NCBI GenBank assembly: GCA_963732405.1
Contig: CAVSZG010000001.1
Span: forward strand, 1,116,001 to 1,180,000
Direction of reading: 5' to 3'
DNA length: 64,000 nt
Source of the DNA: JAUIAI01 sp963732405
GTDB taxonomy: Bacteria > Pseudomonadota > Gammaproteobacteria > Burkholderiales > Burkholderiaceae_E
Part shown: positions 54,451 through 62,769 of the stretch, piece after piece
How positions within the stretch are numbered: the first letter of the stretch is position 1
Layout of the letters: each line of letters begins with the position of its first letter
Translations under genes and position numbers: made by a program
Notes under the pieces: generated by a model
What the model was told of the DNA's origin: nothing
Database searches by the model: none
Seen by the model: only the letters and a program-made list of their open reading frames with translations

Positions 54451-54733
54451 GAATAGGCTCCGGAACGGGAATGCAAGGGTCGCTTGCCAATAGGATGGGC
54501 AACAAGTGAAACGGAATGCAATAGCCCGGCAGTTTAGGGGTAAATCGCGATTCGGCCTATTTCGCCAGACGGTGCACAGGCGACATCGGCAGACCGACGG
54601 TGCCCGGCTGGCGATCCGTCCGACCGATGGTCGTCATTGGCCGGCGCAACGTGATCGTGGAACCACTCATGCAATCGACCCGCGCGCTCGTCGATGAGCG
54701 CGCGGGTCGGCGCAGGGCAATCGGAGCAGCGGG
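54451..54733. other. 283-bp gap between same-strand genes
   Basis: The region holds the promoter side of the lipoprotein/nuclease pair and, near its right end, the strong hairpin listed separately. Otherwise I see no conserved open frame, RNA gene or repeat. Confidence 0.6.
54676..54709 (-). terminator. Strong hairpin downstream of the glycosidase gene
   Basis: CGACCCGCGCGCTC pairs perfectly with GAGCGCGCGGGTCG around a 6-base loop, giving a 14-bp GC-rich stem 24 bp past the glycosidase stop. There is no proper T-tract (ATTGCATG follows on the coding strand), so it may terminate with help or stabilise the mRNA 3' end. Confidence 0.6.
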
Positions 54734-56815
54734 CTACTTCAGGAAGTCCTTGCCTTCCTTGGTATTGACCCAGACCCGTCCATCGCTCAATACGGCCGCA
54801 TTGCAGATCGTCTTGCCACCAATCTGAAAGGCTTCACGCAGCGAGGCGATGGTGCTGGGGTTGTCCATCGGCCCACCGATCTGGGTGGTCGGTTCGTTGC
54901 CCGAGAAGTGGCCGAACAACACCAGTGACTGCAGTCGTTTGGCCGCGCCAATCAGCACCCAGCGCTGCACATTGATCGGTGCCCGCGGATCAAAGCGGTA
55001 GAACTGCCCGCCTTGCTCGGCACCGCTTTCGGTGTCCCAGATCGGCAGGTTGGACAAGCCGGCCTGATCGAGTTGGGCGCGATAACCGTCGACATGACTG
55101 ATCAGCGCTTCAGGATTGAACCCGTAGTCATAGAAGTGCATGGACATCGCCTGGATATGCGACTTGCCGGTGCCTGATCCGCCCGGCAGGGTTACGGGTG
55201 CATTCAAGAAGCGCTGCACGGTATTGGAGCCGCTGCGCCAGAGATCCACGAAGCCGGCCCCGAGTACCGGCACGCCCAGCCTGGCCGATGACAAGGTGTA
55301 GGCGATGTTGGCCAGGTCAGACGCCGACCCACTGAAAAATGGCGGGAGCTGGCCGTTGGCTTTGGTCCATTGGGCTGACCAACGGTCGTTGTACGAGGTC
55401 AGGCCACCGGTCCAGGGCAGGGTCGGTTCGTTCCAGACTTCGAAGGCGGCAATCTGCGCGCCATAACGTGCCTTGACAGCCTGGGCGAATCGCTTGAGTG
55501 CCGCGTGACCGGCATCGGACGGTGGGCTCGCGATACCGGGCCAACTTGGCCACCGGCTGGGCTCGCCCGGATACTTCTGATAAAACGTCGGTGTGCCATA
55601 GATCGTCCAGATAATCGGATGACCCGCGTTGGCGCGCACCCATTGATCGACGCCACTCCAGTCATAAACGCCGGGCGACTTCTCAATGTTCAACCAGAAG
55701 CCGCGTTCCTCGGCACCGCCGACCTCGATCTTGATGTTGCGCACGTAGCCATAGTCATAGGTAGGCGCCGGAATCGTCGAATAGGCATTGGGCATGTAGG
55801 ACGGCACATGCAGACCGCGGTGAATGCCCATGAAATTTGCCGGCACGGTGACCGGCGCACCGGGTCGCACCAGATGGGTCTTGATCGCGCCGGGTGCCGT
55901 TTTGGCGGTGCAGACGCCGGGCGACACGAGGGGTTTGAGCACCTCGCCGGCGGTGTCCACGCGAACCTTGACCGGCGTCTGACCGGCATCATTGCTCGCG
56001 ACGAGCGTGAAACTGCGGGATGTCTCGGCGCTGCCCCAGCCATTGGTGTCAATGGTCAGCCGATACCGGCCCAGGACACCGCCGTAGGAAACGCGCGCCC
56101 AGCCGGCGTCGGTCCAGCTCTGATAGCCGCCGCCGCCACGCTGTGGACCGCTGATCTGAAAGTCCACCGTCGCGCCCGCGATGCCGGGGGCGACATCGAT
56201 CACATCGGCAATCATGACACTCGGCCGTCCGCTCACCCCGGCTATCAGCTCAGGCTCCTTGGCCGAGTCCGACGGGGTGGTGACGGTCGGCGTCGTGGGC
56301 GTGGTCGTCGTTGTCGTTGTCGACACGCGCGCCCGGATCAACTGCGCAGTGGCACCCGCATCATTGTTCGCGGTCAGGATGAAGTCGCGGCCCGCTTCAT
56401 CGGCGGCCCAGCCCGTGGTGTTCACCGTGACCCGATAGGCGCCCGGGGTGCCCAGGTACCTGATCGTGGCCCAGGACTGATTGGTCCAGCTCTGATAGCC
56501 GCCGGTGGCACGTGTCGGTCCGCTGATCGTGAAGTCCATCGTGTTGGCCGCGGTCGCTGCACGAACGGTCATCGTGCTTGCTGCCGTCAGGGTCGGCCGT
56601 CCGGCGATCGCCTTGCTGGACGAATCGATCTGGACCGAATCGAACTGAACGGAATCGGCGGCGACCGTGTCGTTCGCTGGCGAATCACCGCCGGCCGAGC
56701 CACACGCGGCCAGCATACTGGCGACCGCGACTGACAGTGTGTGTTGCCAGGCACCTTGGGTGCTCTTGAGGCGGTTACTGACTTCCCGGGCTGGGTGAGC
56801 AATTGCGTTGAGCAT
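54734..56815 (-). CDS. Lipoprotein clan GH-A glycoside hydrolase (GH39-like) with duplicated beta domain
   Basis: A 693-residue exported protein. The signal ends in lipobox LAAC (Cys38). A domain at about 68-165 is repeated at about 190-290; both copies share the ISGP.R..GGYQSW core and a similar NDAG ending, and a Thr/Pro linker (166-182) separates them. The remainder is a TIM-barrel glycosidase: ANFMGIHRGLH start, acid/base Glu463 in EVWNEP and probable nucleophile Glu596 in IWDTESG. This best fits GH39 or a near relative acting on a polysaccharide at the cell surface. Start 56815 gives a normal signal; 56887 would add 24 residues. Confidence 0.82.
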   Translation of the reverse strand: MLNAIAHPAREVSNRLKSTQGAWQHTLSVAVASMLAACGSAGGDSPANDTVAADSVQFDSVQIDSSSKAIAGRPTLTAASTMTVRAATAANTMDFTISGPTRATGGYQSWTNQSWATIRYLGTPGAYRVTVNTTGWAADEAGRDFILTANNDAGATAQLIRARVSTTTTTTTPTTPTVTTPSDSAKEPELIAGVSGRPSVMIADVIDVAPGIAGATVDFQISGPQRGGGGYQSWTDAGWARVSYGGVLGRYRLTIDTNGWGSAETSRSFTLVASNDAGQTPVKVRVDTAGEVLKPLVSPGVCTAKTAPGAIKTHLVRPGAPVTVPANFMGIHRGLHVPSYMPNAYSTIPAPTYDYGYVRNIKIEVGGAEERGFWLNIEKSPGVYDWSGVDQWVRANAGHPIIWTIYGTPTFYQKYPGEPSRWPSWPGIASPPSDAGHAALKRFAQAVKARYGAQIAAFEVWNEPTLPWTGGLTSYNDRWSAQWTKANGQLPPFFSGSASDLANIAYTLSSARLGVPVLGAGFVDLWRSGSNTVQRFLNAPVTLPGGSGTGKSHIQAMSMHFYDYGFNPEALISHVDGYRAQLDQAGLSNLPIWDTESGAEQGGQFYRFDPRAPINVQRWVLIGAAKRLQSLVLFGHFSGNEPTTQIGGPMDNPSTIASLREAFQIGGKTICNAAVLSDGRVWVNTKEGKDFLK
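55946..56614 (-). repeat. Internal duplication of a ~100-residue domain in the glycosidase
   Basis: Coding positions 56321-56614 and 55946-56248 encode two related beta domains with the shared order GRP..., ISGP, GGYQSW, a Trp-containing turn, a TGW/NGW motif and NDAG. The copies have diverged at the DNA level, so the duplication is old. They probably bind carbohydrate or act as spacers. Confidence 0.8.
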
Positions 56816-56917
56816 ACTGGCACCCTGAACATACGTGAACCGACACCGGATTCGTGGGGCCGCGCTATCACGACCTCGAACCGGCACATGTGACTTCGTT
56901 CACGCACAATAGAGATA

Positions 56918-56937
56918 CCGTCGTCTCCAAACGACGG
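56918..56937 (-). terminator. Small hairpin downstream of the DHH phosphoesterase gene
   Basis: CCGTCGT and ACGACGG form a 7-bp perfect stem with a 6-base loop, 79 bp past the stop at 57016. On the coding strand it is followed by a T-rich run (TATCTCTATTGT), as expected for an intrinsic terminator. Confidence 0.4.
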
Positions 56938-57015
56938 GAATGCGACCAGTGGTGTTCGCGAATCGACCGGCGGTGGATGCGCCTCGATCGCCGGTGACGA
57001 ACAGTGTGCCGCTGC

Positions 57016-57978
57016 TTACTGTTGCAAAGGCATCTGCGCAAGCGGCAGCTCGCTGCCGATCAATGCCGCCACCAGCTCATCCTGTATCCGATCGGCCCAG
57101 TTGTTCTCGACCTGGCAGGTACCGGCCGCCAGGTGACCACCGCCGCCGTAACGCAGGCAGAGTTCGCCGACATTGGCTGGCGACGAGCGGTTGATGATGG
57201 ATTTGCCAATGGCAAAGACCGTGTTCTGCTGTTTCAGTCCCCAGAGCACATGGATGGACACATTGACATCCGGGAACAGGGCATAGATCAGGAAACGATT
57301 GGTGGCGTAGATGGTCGCTTCACGACGCAGATCGAGCACCACCACCGGGCCGTGGACCATCGCGCATCGACGGATCTGCTCGGCAGCATGTGGTTCATGC
57401 TCGCGATACAGGGCCACGCGTTCACGCACATCGTCCATCTGCAGGATCTGATCGATCGTCATGGTGCGGCAGGCGTCGATGAGCTTCATCATCAACTGGT
57501 AGTTCGAAATCGTGAACTGACGGAATCGCCCGAGCCCGGTGCGCGCATCCATCAGATAGTTGAGCAGGACCCAGTCGGTGGGTGCGAGGATCTCGTCCCG
57601 ACTGAATTGCGCCGAATCCGCCTTGTCGACCGCATCCATCATGTCGTTGGACACGGTTGGAAATCGCTCGGCACCACCGTAATAGTCATAGACGACCCGG
57701 GCAGCTGAAGGCGCCTTCGGATCGATCACATGATTGATCGCGCGACCACCGCTGCGCGACACTTCCGACAGATGGTGGTCGAAGGCCAGGTGGGCGCCAG
57801 CCACGTAGGGCAGATTGGTCGTGATGTCGCGCTGCGTGATCTCGATCTTGCCGTCCTGCATGTCTTTCGGATGCACGAACAGGATGTCGTCGACCATGTC
57901 CAGTTCCTTGAGCAACACCGCGCAGACCAGTCCATCAAAATCGGAGCGTGTCACGAGGCGGAATTTTTCATTGAGCAT
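57016..57978 (-). CDS. DHH-family phosphoesterase, exopolyphosphatase-like
   Basis: A 320-residue protein with the DHH-type metal-binding motifs SDFDGLVCAVLL (near residue 12) and AFDHH (around 85), and a C-terminal DHHA1-like region ending in GGGGHLAAGTCQ. Related proteins are annotated as exopolyphosphatases, while others in the fold cleave small oligonucleotides or c-di-AMP products, so the substrate is open. Cytoplasmic, apparently a single-gene unit. Confidence 0.85.
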   Translation of the reverse strand: MLNEKFRLVTRSDFDGLVCAVLLKELDMVDDILFVHPKDMQDGKIEITQRDITTNLPYVAGAHLAFDHHLSEVSRSGGRAINHVIDPKAPSAARVVYDYYGGAERFPTVSNDMMDAVDKADSAQFSRDEILAPTDWVLLNYLMDARTGLGRFRQFTISNYQLMMKLIDACRTMTIDQILQMDDVRERVALYREHEPHAAEQIRRCAMVHGPVVVLDLRREATIYATNRFLIYALFPDVNVSIHVLWGLKQQNTVFAIGKSIINRSSPANVGELCLRYGGGGHLAAGTCQVENNWADRIQDELVAALIGSELPLAQMPLQQ

Positions 57979-58242
57979 GGTCGGTTTTCGCAGGGCTTGG
58001 AATCCGCCTCAGTCTCTTACATGGCCCGTGTCCACCATGCCCGGATAAGCCGGGCGAATCGACCGTGAATCCGCGTTACGCCTGTACGCGGGTGATCGGC
58101 AGCGTCTGCCGGCCGATCGTCGGTGGTTCAGGCGCACATCAGCGATGGCGGGTTTGCGTGGATTCGTCGCTCCGGCGCTATCATCGACGTGGCCGTCGTC
58201 CCGGCCTGCTCGTGAATTCAGACATCCATCAGGAGACACACC
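57979..58242. other. 264-bp divergent gap before the gamma-glutamyltransferase gene
   Basis: It should contain promoters for both flanking genes. A 6-bp stem (GCCCGG/CCGGGC, loop ATAAG, 58039-58055) is present but short. I see no other structure or small gene. Confidence 0.5.
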
Positions 58243-59916
58243 ATGACAGTCGGCGATCATGCCGCGTGGCCTTTTCGCTGCGAGAAGCAGCCCGCCATCG
58301 GTTCGCGTGGCATGGTCGTGACCAACCACCCGCTGGCGTCGGCCACGGGGGTGCAGCTGATGCTCGAAGGCGGCAATGCGATCGATGCGGCCGTGGGTGC
58401 GCTGTTCACTCTGACGGTGGTCGAACCCATGATGGTGGGTATTCTGGGCGGCGGTCTTGCCCATGTGCGTCTGGCCGATGGCCGGCATCTGGTCATGGAC
58501 GGACTGAGCACGGCACCGGGGGACGCTCGTGAGGACATGTATGAGTGCCTGTCCGACGATCCGGCCACCCAGCGCGATACCCGGGACCGCGCCAATGAAT
58601 ACGGTGCACTGGCGGTTGCCGTGCCGGGTGCACTGCGTGGCTGGTGCGATCTGCTGGCCGCACACGGTTCGATGTCGCTGGCCGATGTCATGGCACCGGC
58701 GATCCGTCATGCGGCCAGTGGCTTTGCCGCCACGCCGTATCTGACGACCTGCGTGGCCGAGAATGCGGTGCATCTGGCACGAGATCCTGGCCTTGCGGCC
58801 TTGTTCCTGCCCGGTGGGGCAGCACTGCAGGCCGGTCACCCGGTGGTCCGCGGCGACTATGCCGATGTGCTGGGCACCGTGGCGAGCCAGGGTCCGTCTG
58901 TGCTGTATGGCGGCGAGCTGGGCCGACGGGTGGCGGACGACATCGCCGCGCGCGGCGGCCTGCTCAGCGAAGCCGATCTGAGCGCTTATCGGAGCCGGGT
59001 GCGCGACGTGGTGCGCGGGCAGTATCGCGGCTATGAAATCGTTGGCCCGCCACCGCCGTCCTCGGCGGGGGTGCACATCGCCCAGATGCTCAATATCATG
59101 GAGGGTTTTGATGTGGCCGGGCTGGGCTTCGGTTCGGTCGATGGCATTCACCTGCTCGCCCAGGCGATGTCGATTGCATTCGCCGATCGTGCCGTGGCGA
59201 CGGCCGATCCGGATTTCGTCGACGTGCCGGTCGCACGACTCATCGACAAGAGCTTCGCGCGCTTGCGTCGCGATCGCCTCGACATGAGTCGGGCCCAACG
59301 ATGGACTGCGGGTCTCTACGGGCGTGAGTCGGCCAATACCACCCATGTCACGGTGGCCGATGCGAAGGGCAATGTGGTCAGTTCGACCCAGACCATCAAT
59401 GGCCTGTTCGGTGCCTGCCTGATGATCTCCGGCACCGGCATGCTCACCAACAACTACATGTTCAATTTCGATCCGCATCCGGGGCGTGCCCTGTCGATCG
59501 CGCCGGGCAAGCGCGTATTCACGTCGATGGCACCGATGATGGTGCTGGCCGACGGTCGTCCGCGCTGGGCGTTGGGCCTGCCCGGCGGCCTGAGAATTTT
59601 TCCGTCGGCGCTGCAGGCGATCGTCAATCTCATCGATCACCGGATGAGTCTGCAGCAGGCGGTTGAGGCGCCCCGCATCTGGACCATGGGCGACACTCTG
59701 GAAGTCGAACAGGCGATCGCCCAGCCGGTGGTCGCCGGCCTGGCGGCGCGCGGTCATACGGTGCAGCGGGTGCCGCGGGTGGCCGGCGGCATGAATGCCA
59801 TTGGTTTCGAGGCCGACGGCAGTCTGCAGGGCGCGGCTTGCTGGCGGGCAGACGGGACAGCAGTGGCGATTGCCGGTGGACTGGCGCGCGAGGGCGTGGG
59901 CTTTTCGCTGGTCTAG
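58243..59916 (+). CDS. Gamma-glutamyltransferase family protein
   Basis: A 557-residue Ntn-hydrolase of usual family length. The processing site is NTTHVTVAD, with Thr366 as the expected new N-terminal nucleophile after self-cleavage. Other family motifs are EGGNAIDAAVGALF near the N terminus and the C-terminal LPGGLRIFPS and MSLQQAVEAPRIW. There is no signal peptide, so it is probably cytoplasmic, unlike E. coli Ggt. AGGAG lies 8 bp before ATG 58243. Substrates may be glutathione conjugates or other gamma-glutamyl amides or lactams. Confidence 0.9.
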   Translation: MTVGDHAAWPFRCEKQPAIGSRGMVVTNHPLASATGVQLMLEGGNAIDAAVGALFTLTVVEPMMVGILGGGLAHVRLADGRHLVMDGLSTAPGDAREDMYECLSDDPATQRDTRDRANEYGALAVAVPGALRGWCDLLAAHGSMSLADVMAPAIRHAASGFAATPYLTTCVAENAVHLARDPGLAALFLPGGAALQAGHPVVRGDYADVLGTVASQGPSVLYGGELGRRVADDIAARGGLLSEADLSAYRSRVRDVVRGQYRGYEIVGPPPPSSAGVHIAQMLNIMEGFDVAGLGFGSVDGIHLLAQAMSIAFADRAVATADPDFVDVPVARLIDKSFARLRRDRLDMSRAQRWTAGLYGRESANTTHVTVADAKGNVVSSTQTINGLFGACLMISGTGMLTNNYMFNFDPHPGRALSIAPGKRVFTSMAPMMVLADGRPRWALGLPGGLRIFPSALQAIVNLIDHRMSLQQAVEAPRIWTMGDTLEVEQAIAQPVVAGLAARGHTVQRVPRVAGGMNAIGFEADGSLQGAACWRADGTAVAIAGGLAREGVGFSLV

Positions 59917-60009
59917 TGCGCTCTGGCGGGTTCAGAGCCGGCGCGATGCCCGGTAAACCGGCCGGCAAACCGACTACAATCGAGCGATATCGACACCCTC
60001 AATGCTGCC

Positions 60010-60354
60010 ATGAGCTTTAAACGCGAAATCCACGGCGTGGATCTCTATTTCGATTTCTCCGACTGGGGAAAGCACTCCTTGCAGGCCATCGAAGCGGCCG
60101 AACGGGCGGCGGCCCTGGTCGCCGCCGAAGACGCCGAGCTGGTTCACGAGGCCTATGAGCTGCTGGTTCGCGCCGAGGAAGACGACGAATTCAACGACGC
60201 CTTGTTCGAAGCGCCCGATAATCCCGACTTTGCCGCCTACTGGCGGCTGCAGCGCATTGCCGAACAGGCTCGGGCCGAGAAGCTGCCTGGTGGCATGGCC
60301 ATCCCCGACAAGGGCTATTACGCCTACATCTGCCTGCCGCCCGGCGATGCCTGA
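60010..60354 (+). CDS. Small acidic hypothetical protein (114 aa)
   Basis: I do not recognise the family. The protein is acidic and helical in the middle (EAAERAAALVAAEDAELVHEA), with an aromatic N-terminal part (VDLYFDFSDWGKHSL) and a PDKGYYAYICLPPG ending. No signal peptide or membrane span. It lies 11 bp before the dehydratase gene, so it is probably co-transcribed with it. Confidence 0.7.
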   Translation: MSFKREIHGVDLYFDFSDWGKHSLQAIEAAERAAALVAAEDAELVHEAYELLVRAEEDDEFNDALFEAPDNPDFAAYWRLQRIAEQARAEKLPGGMAIPDKGYYAYICLPPGDA

Positions 60355-60365
60355 TCGAGCCAATC

Positions 60366-62111
60366 ATGGCTGACTCGCCCGAGGGCATGCGCAGCGGCCT
60401 CACGAGCTATGGCGATGCCGAGTTCTCGCTGTTTCTGCGCAAGGCCTTCATCAAGGGCGCCGGCCTGACCGACCAGGCCCTGGACCGGCCCATCGTGGGC
60501 ATCGCCGACACCGGCAGTGACTACAACCCCTGTCATGGCAACGCGCCCCAGCTGGTGGAGGCCGTCAAGCGCGGCGTGATGCTGGCCGGCGGCCTGCCGG
60601 TGGCCTTTCCCACGCTGTCGATCCACGAGAGTTTTGCCTATCCGACCAGCATGTTCCTGCGCAATCTCATGGCCATGGATACCGAGGAATCGATCCGGGC
60701 GATGCCGATGGACGCAGTGGTGCTGATCGGCGGTTGTGACAAGACCGTGCCCGCACAACTGATGGGTGCGGCCAGTGCGAACCGGCCGGCCATTGCGCTG
60801 GTCACCGGGTCGATGCTCACCGGCTCGCATCGCGGCGAACGCGTGGGTGCCTGTACCGATTGCCGACGCTACTGGGCCATGTACCGGGCCGGCGACATCG
60901 ATGCCGATGAAGTGGCGGACGTCAACAACCAGCTCGTGGCCAGCGTGGGCACCTGTTCGGTCATGGGCACGGCCAGCACCATGGCCCTGGTCACCGAGGC
61001 CCTGGGCATGATGGTGCCCGGCGGCGCCAGCGCGCCGGCCGTGACCGCCGATCGCATCCGGATTGCCGAACGCACGGGTGCTCAGGCGGTGGCGATGATC
61101 GGCAGCGGTCTGACCCCGTCGCGCATCATGACCGCCCAGTCCTTCGAGAATGCGTTCCGCGTGTTGCTCGCGGTGGGTGGCTCGACCAATGGCATCGTGC
61201 ACCTGACCGCCATGGCGGGCCGGCTGGGCATCACCGTCGACCTGGCCGGACTGGATGCGATGTCGCGCGAAACGCCGGTGCTGGTCGACCTCAAGCCCTC
61301 TGGCCAGTTCTACATGGAAGACCTGCACAAGGCCGGTGGTCTGGCCCCGGTGTTGCGCGAACTGTCGCCGCTGCTGCACCTGGATGCACTGACCGTGACC
61401 GGTCGCACCCTGGGCGAAGAAATCGAGCGCATGCCGGCCCCGTTCACGCAATCGGTCGTGCGTCCACGGGCGGCGCCGGTGTATCCCGAAGGCGGCATCG
61501 CCGTGTTGCGCGGCAATCTGGCACCGGCCGGGGCGATCATCAAACAATCGGCCGCCAATCCGGCGCTCATGGAGCATGTGGGTCGCGCGGTGGTGTTCGA
61601 GAATCTGCAGGATCTGGCGCAGCGCCTGGATCGCGACGATCTCGATGTGCAGGCCGACGATATCCTGGTGTTGCGTAACATCGGCCCCAAGGGGGCGCCC
61701 GGCATGCCCGAGGCCGGCTACATTCCGATCCCGCGCAAGCTCGCGCGCAACGGCGTCAAGGACATGGTGCGGATCTCCGATGGCCGTATGAGTGGCACGG
61801 CGTTTGGTGCGATCGTGCTGCATGTCTCGCCCGAGGCCGCCGTGGGCGGCCCGCTGGCGCTGGTGCAGACCGGTGACCTGATCGAACTCAGCGTGAGCCG
61901 CCGGGTGCTTGAGTTGCGGGTGAGCGAGTCCGAACTGGCCGCGCGCCGCGCTGCCCTGCCGCCGACACCCGTGCGCGATGGTGACGAACGCGGTTACCGG
62001 GCCCTCTTTCTGCGGACCGTGCTACAGGCCGAGCACGGCTGCGATTTTGATTTCCTGCGCCATGGGGCGATGACTTCGGTCACGCCCGTGCCGCGGCACC
62101 AGCCGTCCTAA
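60366..62111 (+). CDS. IlvD/Edd family sugar-acid dehydratase
   Basis: A 581-residue Fe-S dehydratase with the three cluster-ligand cysteines Cys56 (YNPCHG), Cys124 (GGCDKT) and Cys197 (VGTCSVMGTAST). Length and N-terminal sequence (GLTSYGDAEFSLFLRKAFIKG) resemble the arabinonate/xylonate dehydratase branch rather than housekeeping IlvD. It would dehydrate an aldonic acid to a 2-keto-3-deoxy acid. The exact sugar acid is uncertain. Confidence 0.88.
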   Translation: MADSPEGMRSGLTSYGDAEFSLFLRKAFIKGAGLTDQALDRPIVGIADTGSDYNPCHGNAPQLVEAVKRGVMLAGGLPVAFPTLSIHESFAYPTSMFLRNLMAMDTEESIRAMPMDAVVLIGGCDKTVPAQLMGAASANRPAIALVTGSMLTGSHRGERVGACTDCRRYWAMYRAGDIDADEVADVNNQLVASVGTCSVMGTASTMALVTEALGMMVPGGASAPAVTADRIRIAERTGAQAVAMIGSGLTPSRIMTAQSFENAFRVLLAVGGSTNGIVHLTAMAGRLGITVDLAGLDAMSRETPVLVDLKPSGQFYMEDLHKAGGLAPVLRELSPLLHLDALTVTGRTLGEEIERMPAPFTQSVVRPRAAPVYPEGGIAVLRGNLAPAGAIIKQSAANPALMEHVGRAVVFENLQDLAQRLDRDDLDVQADDILVLRNIGPKGAPGMPEAGYIPIPRKLARNGVKDMVRISDGRMSGTAFGAIVLHVSPEAAVGGPLALVQTGDLIELSVSRRVLELRVSESELAARRAALPPTPVRDGDERGYRALFLRTVLQAEHGCDFDFLRHGAMTSVTPVPRHQPS

Positions 62112-62131
62112 TCACCCTCAGGAGACCAGCC

Positions 62132-62764
62132 ATGATGCCGTTACATCGAACTGTCGCGATGCGGATTTGCCTGACTGCAGCATGGATCGGCGCCGCCGGC
62201 TGCGCGAGCCTGGGTGGCGAGACGGCACCAATAGCCAAAACGGCCGATGGCGCCAGCGTGATGATCGATGGCGCGACCGGCCTGGTCAATTTTGATGTGC
62301 TGGGTGATGCGAACTGGACCGCCAGCGACGGTGCGGTGCAGGCAAGCGCGGGTGGCAAGTCGGCTTCCTTCCTGGTCAGCAAGTCATCCTATGGCGACTT
62401 CGTCATGATGGTCGAGTTCTGGGCCAGTCCGGATGCGAACAGTGGCGTGTTCTTCCGCTGCGCCGATCCCAAGGCGATCACCGATACGAGTTGCTACGAA
62501 GCGAACATCTTCGATCAACGGCCTGATCCAACCTATGGCACCGGCGCCATCGTCAATGTCGCCAAGGTCGCCCCACCCATGCCGCGGGCCGGGGGGCAGT
62601 GGAACACCTATGAAATCACCGCCAAGGGCAGCCGGCTGCGCCTGGTGCTCAATGGTCAGGCTACCGTCGAAGTCGACGACGCCAGACATGCGAGCGGCCC
62701 GGTCGCCCTGCAATGGGGTAAGGGCACGATCCGCTTTCGCAAGGTTACTATCCGTGCGCTCTGA
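62132..62764 (+). CDS. Lipoprotein, DUF1080 (3-keto-disaccharide hydrolase) family
   Basis: A 210-residue exported lipoprotein (signal ending GAAGC, Cys24) with a concanavalin-like DUF1080 domain: FDVLGDANWTASDGAVQA, YGDFVMMVEFW and GPVALQWGKGTIRFRKV. DUF1080 proteins include 3-keto-glycoside hydrolases and carbohydrate-binding proteins. AGGAG lies upstream of ATG 62132, 20 bp after the dehydratase stop, which suggests a sugar-related operon with that gene. Confidence 0.85.
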   Translation: MMPLHRTVAMRICLTAAWIGAAGCASLGGETAPIAKTADGASVMIDGATGLVNFDVLGDANWTASDGAVQASAGGKSASFLVSKSSYGDFVMMVEFWASPDANSGVFFRCADPKAITDTSCYEANIFDQRPDPTYGTGAIVNVAKVAPPMPRAGGQWNTYEITAKGSRLRLVLNGQATVEVDDARHASGPVALQWGKGTIRFRKVTIRAL

Positions 62765-62769
62765 GTCCG

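Noticed and set aside
58009..59757. 582-codon open frame on the minus strand
   Set aside because: It lies opposite the gamma-glutamyltransferase gene, its translation is His/Arg-rich with no recognisable domain, and third-position GC bias explains the long opening.
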